A stretch of 36,440 nucleotides of DNA from Dehalococcoidales bacterium (GTDB lineage: Bacteria; Chloroflexota; Dehalococcoidia; Lucifugimonadales; Lucifugimonadaceae). The notes beneath the pieces are model-generated. The model did not search any database and was not told the DNA's origin. It saw only the letters and a list, made by a program, of their open reading frames with translations. The stretch is from positions 1 to 36,440 of the forward strand of contig JAACCT010000046.1 of assembly GCA_009937255.1 (NCBI GenBank), given 5' to 3'. This document shows positions 8,350 through 15,845 of this stretch, piece by piece; position 1 is the stretch's first letter, and each line of letters opens with the position of its first letter. The position numbers were made by a program, and so were the translations under genes.

Positions 8350-8995
8350 ATTGTTTAGATAATTCTATAATGTTGCTAACAACCTGATTAATAGTAAGAG
8401 TATCAGTATTTATGATAATTGCATCATCAGCAAGTTTTAAGGGAGAGTTTACCCTATTTTTATCTATTACATCTCTATTTTTTATTTTTTCTTCTATTAT
8501 ATTAGTAGATAATCCATTCAATTCTTTTGATCTTCGAAGGGCTCTTATCTCTATTGAAGCATCTAAATAAATTTTTAAATTAGCATTAGGAAGTACTTTT
8601 GTACCTATGTCTCTTCCCACCATAACTATATTATTTGACTTAGATATTTCTTTTTGTTCTTTAACCAGATTTTGTCTTACCTCTTTTAGCTTTGAAATAT
8701 TTGAAACATTTGAATCTATTTCATTTGAAAATAGAAAAGAGGTAATATTATTTTTCTCATAGTTAATAATATTTTTACTGTCACTTAAATTTAAATTAAT
8801 AATATTTTTACTAAAAAATTCTGAAACATTAATTGGGTTAATTTTTTTATTAATAGAAATATAGGTTACAGCACGATACATTAATCCAGTATCCAGAAAA
8901 ATATAAGATAATTTTTCTGCTATTTGCTTTCCAACAACAGATTTTCCTGAAGCTGCTGGTCCATCTATAGCTATTGATTTATAAATATTATTCAA
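8342..8995 (-). CDS. cmk: Cytidylate kinase
   Basis: Phosphorylates CMP and dCMP to the diphosphates, using ATP. The 217-residue protein has a P-loop, GPAASGKS, at residues 12-19, followed by the LDTGLMYRAVT nucleotide-recognition motif (about residues 35-45). The VMVGRDIGTKVLPNANLKIYLDA segment lies in the middle, and a lid with ALRRSKE follows. The usual GRDIGT motif is intact. The start is TTG at 8995, overlapping the TGA stop of holB, with no ATG or GTG available upstream in frame before unrelated sequence. The overlap with holB and with plsC suggests translational coupling in the chain lysA-holB-cmk-plsC-dgt. Confidence 0.93.
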   Translation of the reverse strand: MNNIYKSIAIDGPAASGKSVVGKQIAEKLSYIFLDTGLMYRAVTYISINKKINPINVSEFFSKNIINLNLSDSKNIINYEKNNITSFLFSNEIDSNVSNISKLKEVRQNLVKEQKEISKSNNIVMVGRDIGTKVLPNANLKIYLDASIEIRALRRSKELNGLSTNIIEEKIKNRDVIDKNRVNSPLKLADDAIIINTDTLTINQVVSNIIELSKQYE

Positions 8996-9993
8996 TGATT
9001 TTTTTCCGGTATATTTAATCCCATAACATCAAAAACCAATCTAGAATTTGCATTTTCTCTTAGACTAGAAATTGTCTTTAATAGGATTAAAATAATTTTG
9101 TTAATTTGATTAACATCAAATATATTTTCTAATTTATTTTCATAATTTAAGTCATGGCTTTTATTATATTTTTTTTTAATTACAATTTTGCAAAAATCTG
9201 ACCATAAGTTCAATTCATTATAAATAATACTTCTATCTGTCCTGAACCTAGATGATAATTTTTGTGAAATATTTAATCTTTCAGATAAATCAGAATTACA
9301 ATAATCAAATAACCTATTATAGTATTCTTTATAATCATCTAGTAATGATGTGTTATTAGCTAAGGATTCTGCCAATTTTATTTTTCCTGATGATAATTGG
9401 ATGATTTTATTTTCTGTTGATTTATCAAGCGAAAAATTTTCAGAAAGATAATTACTCATATCTTGTTCGCTTGCCACGTTTAATCCAATTCTTTGTGCTC
9501 TAGAGATAATAGTAGGATAAAGTAATGAAATATCATTAACTAGAAAAATAGAAATTGAAGAAGTAGGAGGTTCTTCTAATAATTTTAAAAAAGCATTTGA
9601 AGCCTCAGTATTTAGTTTTTCTGCCTTATCAACAATAAATATTTTGTATTTACTCATAAATGGCCCTAAATTTGCAACACGAATTATTTCATGAATATGA
9701 CCTATTCTAATTTGATCTGATTTAATATCTTTGGATCCTTCAATTGGAGTATTATTATCTATAATTTGTATATCAAAATGATTATCAGATGTAATTTTCT
9801 TGCAGTTTTCGCAATTTTTACAAGGACCTTCTTCAATTAATGAATCACAAAGAAGTAGATTGGAAAAATCTAAAGCCATTCTTTTTTTCCCTACATCATC
9901 AGGGCCAAAAAAAATATAAAAATGTGAAAAAATATCTCTTTTTACTGAATTCTTAAGTAAATTATAAACATTATTATTAGCGAAAGTTTTCAT
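8992..9993 (-). CDS. holB: DNA polymerase III delta-prime subunit of the clamp loader
   Basis: Part of the clamp-loader AAA+ complex of replication. The 333-residue protein has a P-loop region reading GPDDVGKKRMA near residues 30-40, in which the usual glycines and the SGSGKT form are altered, as is common in delta-prime, which does not hydrolyse ATP. A zinc site of four cysteines appears as C49, C58, C61 and C64 (CDSLIEEGPCKNCENCKK). The sensor region is FIVDKAEKLNTEASNAFLKLLEEPP, and SRA (TIISRAQRIGL) stands where other clamp-loader subunits have the SRC arginine finger. It overlaps lysA (ATGA) and cmk. A dnaX-type ATPase site is absent, so it is a holB rather than a dnaX. Confidence 0.85.
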   Translation of the reverse strand: MKTFANNNVYNLLKNSVKRDIFSHFYIFFGPDDVGKKRMALDFSNLLLCDSLIEEGPCKNCENCKKITSDNHFDIQIIDNNTPIEGSKDIKSDQIRIGHIHEIIRVANLGPFMSKYKIFIVDKAEKLNTEASNAFLKLLEEPPTSSISIFLVNDISLLYPTIISRAQRIGLNVASEQDMSNYLSENFSLDKSTENKIIQLSSGKIKLAESLANNTSLLDDYKEYYNRLFDYCNSDLSERLNISQKLSSRFRTDRSIIYNELNLWSDFCKIVIKKKYNKSHDLNYENKLENIFDVNQINKIILILLKTISSLRENANSRLVFDVMGLNIPEKNH

Positions 9994-11318
9994 AGTAAAG
10001 ATGTTGATAATAAATCTTCATAAGTTTCTCTTCTTTTTATTAAAATAGGAGTTTGATTTTTTATAATAACAACAGCTGGTCGAGTTTGCATATTATAATT
10101 ACTAGACATAGCTAAATTATATGCTCCAGAAGCTGGTAAAACTAATAAATCATCAATTTCTGGGTTAGGTAAAAATACATCCTTTGCAAGATAATCACCA
10201 GACTCACAAAATTTTCCAGAAACTGTTGATTTCAAAAGATTTTTTTCTGATTCTGCTTTAGTTACTGAAAAAACAGAATATTCTGATCCATATAAAGCAG
10301 GTCTAATATTATCTCCCATACCTCCATCAACAGAAATATAATTTCTTACACCAGGAATTTTTTTTATTGATCCTACTTTATATATGCTTACACCGGATCT
10401 TCCTACTAAAGCTCTACCAGGTTCTAGTGTCACCGTGGGAATATTAAAACCGTATTTTTCACAAGATTCCTTAATTGAATCACATATTGTCTTTGCATAT
10501 TCTTTTATTTTAGGGGGTTTTTTTTCTGTAAGATATCCTATAGCAAATCCTCCACCAGGACTAAACTCTTTCATATCAAAATTATATTTTTCCCTCATAT
10601 TTGATGCAAATTTGTAAACATAATCTATAGCATCAGAAAAAGGTTCTAATTCAAATATAGGTGACCCTAAATGAAAATGAAGACCCTTTAGTTTCAATGA
10701 GTCTATTTTCATCAGTTTTGTTATAGCCTTCTCTGCATCACCTGTTTCAATAGAAAACCCAAATTTTGAGTCTAAAACCCCAGTAGTAGTTAGCAAGTGA
10801 GTATGAGGATCTATTGACGGAGAAACTCTTATCATAACTTCTTGAGTAATATTTAGATCTTTAGTTATATTCTCCAAATTTGATATTTCATTAAAAGAAT
10901 CGATAGTTATGTGATTCATATTATATTTAACAGCATCTCTTAGTTCTTCAATTGATTTATTATTTCCATGAAAATTAATCCTACTAGGAGAAAAATTTAT
11001 ATATTTTGCTACTGCTAGCTCTCCTCCTGTAACTACATCAATACTCATATTTTGGTTATCAAGGAGTTTTAAAATATATGGATTTGAAAAAGCTTTTGTT
11101 AAATAAGAAATAATACTATTTGAAATTTCTGAAGTGAAAGATTCTTGAAAATCTCTTATTGTATCTATAATAGTTTCTTCATCATAAACATACAATGGAG
11201 TTCCATATTCTTCTGCTAAATCTTTAAGGTCAACACCATTAATTGAAATATTATTTTTATCATTAATAATAGTATTTTTTGGAAAAATATCACTTCCACT
11301 AAATATTTTATTTTGCAT
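9990..11318 (-). CDS. lysA: Diaminopimelate decarboxylase
   Basis: Last step of lysine synthesis: removes CO2 from meso-diaminopimelate, with pyridoxal phosphate. The 442-residue fold-III PLP enzyme starts with YGTPLYVYD (about residues 38-46). The likely PLP lysine is K75 in SYLTKAFSN. Later motifs are GLHFHLGSP (about residue 213), a glycine-rich SPGGGFAIGY loop (about residue 253), LEPGRALVG (about residue 298) and GKFCESGDYL (about residue 366), where the Cys belongs to the neighbour subunit's active site. It is the first gene of the leftward operon. The start ATG at 11318 has AAGGAA upstream with ideal spacing. The stop TGA overlaps the holB ATG (ATGA). Confidence 0.95.
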   Translation of the reverse strand: MQNKIFSGSDIFPKNTIINDKNNISINGVDLKDLAEEYGTPLYVYDEETIIDTIRDFQESFTSEISNSIISYLTKAFSNPYILKLLDNQNMSIDVVTGGELAVAKYINFSPSRINFHGNNKSIEELRDAVKYNMNHITIDSFNEISNLENITKDLNITQEVMIRVSPSIDPHTHLLTTTGVLDSKFGFSIETGDAEKAITKLMKIDSLKLKGLHFHLGSPIFELEPFSDAIDYVYKFASNMREKYNFDMKEFSPGGGFAIGYLTEKKPPKIKEYAKTICDSIKESCEKYGFNIPTVTLEPGRALVGRSGVSIYKVGSIKKIPGVRNYISVDGGMGDNIRPALYGSEYSVFSVTKAESEKNLLKSTVSGKFCESGDYLAKDVFLPNPEIDDLLVLPASGAYNLAMSSNYNMQTRPAVVIIKNQTPILIKRRETYEDLLSTSLL

Positions 11319-11359
11319 AATAATTCCTTTGAATAACTAAATTAGTACATTATGAGTAG

Positions 11360-11385
11360 TATAAATTCTATATATAAATTCTATA
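11360..11385. repeat. Perfect tandem 13-bp duplication in the lysA/selD divergent gap
   Basis: The unit TATAAATTCTATA occurs twice head to tail (11360-11372 and 11373-11385) in the 91-bp gap between the divergent lysA and selD genes. It could be a regulatory duplicate for either gene or a recent slippage duplication. A similar TAGAAT-containing palindrome lies upstream of mfd, which is loosely suggestive of a shared site. Confidence 0.6.
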
Positions 11386-11409
11386 CTTTAAAAATAAAAA
11401 AAACATTAT

Positions 11410-12453
11410 ATGTCTAAAGAAATAAGATTAACAAGTTTTTCTTCAAGCGGTGGTTGAGCTGGTAAAGCTTCTATTGAAGTACTGGACAGGGTTCTGGGCC
11501 AGCTAACAAATATAAAAACTTCAAACAAAATTTTAGTTGATCAATCAACTCGAGATGATGCCGCTGTGTACAAAATTTCTGAAGATAGAGCTATTATTTT
11601 TACTACAGATTTTTTTTCTCCAATGGTTGATGATCCATATATTTTTGGCCCAATTTCAGCAAGTAATGCAATTTCTGATATTTATGCGATGGGAGGAACA
11701 CCATTTATGGCTTTAAATATTTGTTGCTTTTCAGATAATTTACCAGAAGGAACAATAGAAAATATCTTAAAAGGTGGGATAAACAAAGCAAATGAAGCAG
11801 GCACAATAATTTCTGGAGGTCATACTATAAACGACTCTGAACCTAAATATGGTTTAGCTGTAATCGGAGAAATACATCCAAATAAATTAATGACACTTTC
11901 TAATGCTAAAGAAGGACAAGATATTATAATTACTAAACCTATAGGAAACGGGATAATTTCAACCGCTGCAAAAAATGAGAATATAGAAAAAAAGTTTTTA
12001 GATGAATCGATTGCATATATGCTAGAACTAAATAAATCTGCTTCGAAGATTGCAATTAAATATGATGTAAAATCATGTACAGATATTACCGGATATGGTT
12101 TGATTGGACATCTAAAAAACTTACTAAATTCAAGCCTATTATCTTGTGATTTGAATTTTTCAGAAATACCTATTTTATCTGGGGCTAAGCAACTTTCCAA
12201 CGAATCTCATTGGTCGAGTGGAGCAAAGAATAATGAAAAAACATTAAATAATAAAATTATTTGGGATAAAAAAATTACTTTAGAAGAAAAAATGATCCTA
12301 TTTGATCCTCAAACTTCAGGGGGATTACTTTTTACTATTGATAAAAACAAATCACAAGATTTTATTATGGAATTATCTGAAAATAAAAATCTTTATGTAA
12401 ATAAAATTGGTTATACAATCAAAAGAACTAATTATCAAATAAAATTTGTTTAA
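11410..12453 (+). CDS. selD: Selenide water dikinase, itself a selenoprotein (Sec at codon 16)
   Basis: Makes selenophosphate from selenide and ATP, the selenium donor for selenocysteine tRNA. A shorter ORF from 11566 lacks the active site; the true start is the ATG at 11410. Codon 16 is TGA (11455-11457) in the family's active-site loop, here S-G-G-U-A-G-K, where SelD has Sec or Cys, followed by K19. Read as Sec, the protein has 347 residues, a normal length. Downstream are DDAAVY (ATP/metal site), TTDFFSPMVDDPYIFG, SASNAISDIYAMGG and the LFDPQTSGGLL motif of the C-terminal half. A stem-loop follows the TGA at 11457-11504. Whether selA, selB and selC exist elsewhere cannot be seen here. The gene is convergent with mazG and overlaps it by 26 bp. 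Confidence 0.93.
11455..11504 (+). other. UGA plus candidate bacterial SECIS stem-loop in selD
   Basis: After the TGA (11455-11457), AGCTGG at 11457-11462 pairs with CCAGCT at 11499-11504. An alternative inner pairing uses CTGG (11482-11485) with CCAG (11499-11502) and CAG (11487-11489) with CTG (11494-11496), leaving a GGTT loop. The loop begins 33 nt after the UGA and has the GGU core typical of bacterial SECIS, within the known spacing. The two outer pairings compete, so a folding calculation is needed to choose. Confidence 0.55.
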
Positions 12454-13135
12454 TTTCTTCTTTTTCAAATTCTTCAAAATTTAAATTTTTGATTTTCTCT
12501 TTAATTTCAATTTTTTCTTTAATATTTATAATTTTTTTTCTAAGAATAATTTCTGGATCAATATTATTTTGTATAAGAAAATAAAATATTTTAAAAAGTT
12601 CTCTTGAGGGATTTTTCTTTAATTCTTCTTTACTAATAGTAAAATTATCTGAAATTATATTCATTCCAATTAATTTCTTAACAAATCTAGAAAGAAAAAT
12701 ACTCGCAGGAGATTTGAAATTGAAATTATCTAAAAATCTTTTTTTATTAGTTTTACTAGTATTATTTTTTAGATAATTCCAGTTTTTCTTAACTTCATCC
12801 GAGTTTTTTAGTTCTCCAAAATTTTTTTTATCAAAAACATGTGGGTGCCTAGAAGTAAGTTTTTGCTTAGCTCTATCTATAATATCTTCAAGTGTAAACA
12901 GTTTTTTTGAACTTGCTATATGAGAATAAAATATAATATGGGTTAATATATCAGATAATTCATCAATAATGTCTTCATTATCATTTTTACTTACCGCATC
13001 AATTAATTCATATGTTTCTTCTAAAGTAAGTTCAGACAAAGATTCAAATGTTAGCTCCTTATCCCAAGGACATCCATCATTTGATCTTAATTTTTCTATA
13101 ATTTTTTCTAGTTCATTCAATTTCTTTGTTTTCAT
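12428..13135 (-). CDS. mazG: MazG-type nucleotide pyrophosphohydrolase
   Basis: All-alpha NTP pyrophosphatase that turns (d)NTPs into monophosphates, a house-cleaning activity. In this 235-residue protein the metal site reads EETYELIDAV followed by DIIDELSDILTHI, giving the ExxE...ExxD pattern of the family (about residues 34-65). The N-terminal LRSNDGCPWDKELTF motif (about residues 16-30) is diagnostic of MazG. The first domain is intact. The second half (about residues 135-235) is Lys/Ile-rich and poorly recognisable, so one functional domain is likely. The stop is TAG. It overlaps the end of selD by 26 bp and is divergent from the DUF1461 gene with 24 bp between starts. Confidence 0.85.
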   Translation of the reverse strand: MKTKKLNELEKIIEKLRSNDGCPWDKELTFESLSELTLEETYELIDAVSKNDNEDIIDELSDILTHIIFYSHIASSKKLFTLEDIIDRAKQKLTSRHPHVFDKKNFGELKNSDEVKKNWNYLKNNTSKTNKKRFLDNFNFKSPASIFLSRFVKKLIGMNIISDNFTISKEELKKNPSRELFKIFYFLIQNNIDPEIILRKKIINIKEKIEIKEKIKNLNFEEFEKEEIKQILFDN

Positions 13136-13154
13136 AATTTTAAAAAGTTATAAT
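13126..13154 (+). promoter_or_regulatory. Promoter for a leaderless transcript of the DUF1461 gene
   Basis: TTGTTT (13126-13131), a 17-nt spacer and a perfect TATAAT (13149-13154) lie with only 5 nt between the -10 box and the ATG at 13160, so the expected start site coincides with the start codon. No ribosome site precedes it. The -35 box lies inside the mazG 5' end on the other strand. Confidence 0.55.
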
Positions 13155-13159
13155 ATTGT

Positions 13160-13858
13160 ATGTATAAAAAAACCTCTCTATTTATAAAGATTTTAACTTA
13201 TATTTTATGGGTTCCAGTAATATTATCTATAAGTTTTGAAATAATTACATTCTCTGATTGGGTTTATGAATATAATTGGGAGAGGAATAATATATCAAAT
13301 GAATCTAATATATTTAAAGACCAACTCAATGAAGTATCTGATCAAATAAAAGATTACTTTAAGAATGATAAAGAAAAAATAGAAATATCACTCCAACAAC
13401 CTGGTATGCAGATTTTTACTTTATTTAATTAAAGAGAAATAGATCATATGGTTGATGTTAAGAATCTAATTCAAACAACTTTATTATTTGAAAAAATAGG
13501 TACTGCTATATTAATCATTTGCTTGATAATGCTTATTTATATTAAAAAATTTAAAAAAATTGATGAAATTATAAGAAATATAATTATAAAATCTTTTCTA
13601 TTATGGGGATCATTTTTATCCATTATTATAGTTGGCATGATTGTGAATTTTAACTACACTTTTATACTTTTTCATAAACTATTATTTAGAAATGACTTAT
13701 GGATTCTAAACCCTAAGACAGATTTTTTATTAATACTGTTCCCTCAGAGATTTTTTTTAGAAATAGCAATAAGTATTTTAGGATTGTTTTTTTTGATTAA
13801 TATACTTGTTCTAATCACTATAAAGATAATTAAATCCAGGTTTTTAAAGTTTTCTTAG
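13160..13858 (+). pseudogene. DUF1461 (TIGR01906-like) membrane protein interrupted by TAA
   Basis: Two open stretches in one frame (13160-13429 and 13433-13858) are split by TAA at 13430-13432. Together they give about 232 residues with four probable membrane spans (around residues 9-30, 105-122, 140-160 and 198-222), a large loop after the first span, and FHKLLFRNDLWILNPKTDFLLILFP (about 170-194), the FH..F.N..W.L.P signature of DUF1461/TIGR01906 proteins. Around the stop the frame reads LFN-stop-REIDHMVDVK, where my recollection of the family motif (NERE..HM.DVK) puts Glu at the stop position, so GAA to TAA is the likely change. Function of the family is unknown. It may be a true pseudogene, a readthrough or a sequence error. 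The 3' end overlaps the HAD gene by 29 bp. Confidence 0.65.
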
Positions 13859-14570
13859 CATCCTTTATGTTATCAATCACACTAAACACTTTATTATTTA
13901 TAGGTTTAACATTATTGTTCTGAGATATCAAAATAGCATCCATACCAAAATTGATCGCTCCTAAAATATCTGCAACAGGATTATCTCCAATATGGATAGA
14001 ATTCGAAGGGCTAATATTAAGTTTATCTAAAGTAAATTTAAATATATTTTTATCTGGCTTAGCTAATCCTAATTCATTTGATAAAGAAATTGTGTCATAA
14101 TAAATTTTATTAGTAAAAAGCAGTTGCTTATAAGCTGCAGGAGAATTAAATCCCGTATTAGAAATTATTCCTATTTTTAAATTATTTTCTTTACAAAAAC
14201 TAATAAACTCTAAAGTTCCATCAAAAATTCTGGGAGGATTATCTAAAAAAGCTTTATCAATAATCTCACCTATAGTATTTATTTCTTCTAATGAAATTTC
14301 TTGAAAAATATCTTTATTAATGTGTTTTAAAAATATTATTAACCAATCACTAAACAATTTATCAGAATGAAATCTTGAATATTGTGCTATTTGTGCAACT
14401 ACAAAATCGTGAGATTTTTCAATTTCTGAAAGTTCAATTTTTGAAGTAAGTTTTTTTAAAAAATCATAAACTAATTCACATTTTATCTGTCTTCTACTTG
14501 GAGAAAATGAAGATAAATCAATCTCACCCATAATAGTTTGCCAAAGATCTAAAGTTACTAATTTATTCAT
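13830..14570 (-). CDS. HAD-superfamily hydrolase
   Basis: A 246-residue cytoplasmic phosphatase or dehalogenase-type HAD protein. The nucleophile Asp is D8 in VTLDLWQTI; the usual second Asp of DxD is W10, as in the DxxxT branch of the superfamily. Motif II is IISNTG (about residue 138), motif III is KPD (about residue 172), and motif IV is IHIGDNPVADILGA (about residue 192), with two acidic residues. A helical cap lies between about residues 15 and 95. HAD members act on very many phosphorylated compounds; this sequence does not tell which. It diverges from recF with a 117-bp gap and is convergent with the DUF1461 gene. Confidence 0.85.
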   Translation of the reverse strand: MNKLVTLDLWQTIMGEIDLSSFSPSRRQIKCELVYDFLKKLTSKIELSEIEKSHDFVVAQIAQYSRFHSDKLFSDWLIIFLKHINKDIFQEISLEEINTIGEIIDKAFLDNPPRIFDGTLEFISFCKENNLKIGIISNTGFNSPAAYKQLLFTNKIYYDTISLSNELGLAKPDKNIFKFTLDKLNISPSNSIHIGDNPVADILGAINFGMDAILISQNNNVKPINNKVFSVIDNIKDAKKTLKTWI

Positions 14571-14687
14571 TAAAACACCTCTTTTATATTATTTAATATT
14601 TGATTTACAAAAATAACCTCTAAATCAATACATTTAGGAGTATTAAAAAATTATCATATATACAAAAGCTAAAATAAGGTAAAAAAA

Positions 14688-15842
14688 ATAAAATTAAAAA
14701 CTATATCACTTTCAAATTTTAGGAATCATAAATCATCTTCTTTGGATCTTGATGGTGGATTTAATGTTTTTTATGGCCTAAATGGTCAAGGTAAAAGTAA
14801 TTTATTTGAAGCAATATATTTATTATCAATTGCAAAATCTTCAAGAGTTTCTAATGATAAATTTTTAATTAATAATAAAATTTTCCAGTCAGGAGGACAT
14901 AGCCAAATCCTTGGTATAGCTGAGGAAAAAAACCATAATATTAAAGCTCAAATAGATTATGATATATCAATAAATAAAGACTTAGATAAAGCATATAGAA
15001 TAAATGGTGTTATAGTTTCTATGCAGGAATTTGTAGGAAATATAAACTCAGTATTTTTTGACACAGATGATATCTCAATTATATCTGGAGCTCCTTTAAT
15101 TAGAAGAAAATATTTAAATATTTTACTTAGTCAAATAAATAATGATCATGTGAAAAACTTGCAAAGATTTCAAAAAGTTCTTTATCAAAGAAATAGTTTA
15201 TTAAAAAATATAAAAGATGGGAAAAGTACAGAAAGTGAAATTGAATTCTGGGATGATAGATTAGCTGAAGAATCCTCAAGTATATTTTTCGAAAGAAATA
15301 ATATCCTTAATAAAATCAAAGAAAACTCAAAGGAATTTGCTTTAGATTTCAATAACCACATAAGCTTAGATATTAAATACATCCCTAAAATAGGAAGAGG
15401 TGTAGATTCAAAATTTTTTAATGATAATCCTTCACTTAAGGATATAAAAGATAAATTTCAAAATTCATTGAAAAAAAATCATCTTAGGGATATTGAACAA
15501 AGAACAACAAATCTTGGACCACATAGAGATGACTTTGAAATAATATTCAATGGTACTCCTGCTTCTATAACAGCATCTAGAGGGCAAGCTAGGATTATAG
15601 CTTTATCACTAAAGCTATCTGAAGCAAAAGAAATAAAAGAACTACTAAATAGAAATCCAATTTTAATATTAGATGACATATTTTCAGAATTAGATGAAGT
15701 TATGAGAGAAAAAGTTGTTAAAAAAATCATCAATTTTGATCAAATTTTACTAACAACTGCTGACCTTAGCCTTGTTGACAAGAAAAATATTATGGATTCT
15801 AATTATTTTTCAATTAAAGAAGGTGAAGTTACACAAGATTAG
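14688..15842 (+). CDS. recF: DNA repair protein RecF, with a non-standard start
   Basis: SMC-like ATPase that helps load RecA on gapped DNA. Walker A is GLNGQGKS (residues 30-37), the signature region contains ASRGQARIIALSLKLSEAKEI, and Walker B is ILILDDIFSELD. The N-terminal strand K-T-I-S-L-S-N-F-R-N-H (residues 4-14) is conserved in RecF but lies upstream of the only standard start, TTG at 14742. In frame from 14673 to 14741 there is no ATG, GTG or TTG. AAGGT at 14676-14680 stands 7 nt before an ATA at 14688, so an AUA start, or a sequencing error in an ATG, is the best guess. From ATA the protein has 384 residues. The stop TAG lies 3 nt from the convergent lysC. Confidence 0.85.
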   Translation: MKLKTISLSNFRNHKSSSLDLDGGFNVFYGLNGQGKSNLFEAIYLLSIAKSSRVSNDKFLINNKIFQSGGHSQILGIAEEKNHNIKAQIDYDISINKDLDKAYRINGVIVSMQEFVGNINSVFFDTDDISIISGAPLIRRKYLNILLSQINNDHVKNLQRFQKVLYQRNSLLKNIKDGKSTESEIEFWDDRLAEESSSIFFERNNILNKIKENSKEFALDFNNHISLDIKYIPKIGRGVDSKFFNDNPSLKDIKDKFQNSLKKNHLRDIEQRTTNLGPHRDDFEIIFNGTPASITASRGQARIIALSLKLSEAKEIKELLNRNPILILDDIFSELDEVMREKVVKKIINFDQILLTTADLSLVDKKNIMDSNYFSIKEGEVTQD

Positions 15843-15845
15843 TTA

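Noticed and set aside
8992-9993. dnaX (gamma/tau)
   Set aside because: The P-loop is degenerate and no tau extension is present, and SRA replaces SRC, so delta-prime fits better.
10384-10617. Plus-strand ORFs inside lysA, rpoD, lysC and proB, and minus-strand ORFs inside selD, recF and the dehydratase
   Set aside because: They are shadows of well-supported genes, with no ribosome site or recognisable family.
11566-12453. SelD starting at ATG 11566
   Set aside because: That start lacks the active-site loop and part of the ATP site, all present in frame from 11410 across a TGA codon.
13160-13432. Short separate membrane protein before DUF1461
   Set aside because: It is the N-terminal part of the same family and in the same frame as the next ORF, with only a TAA between.
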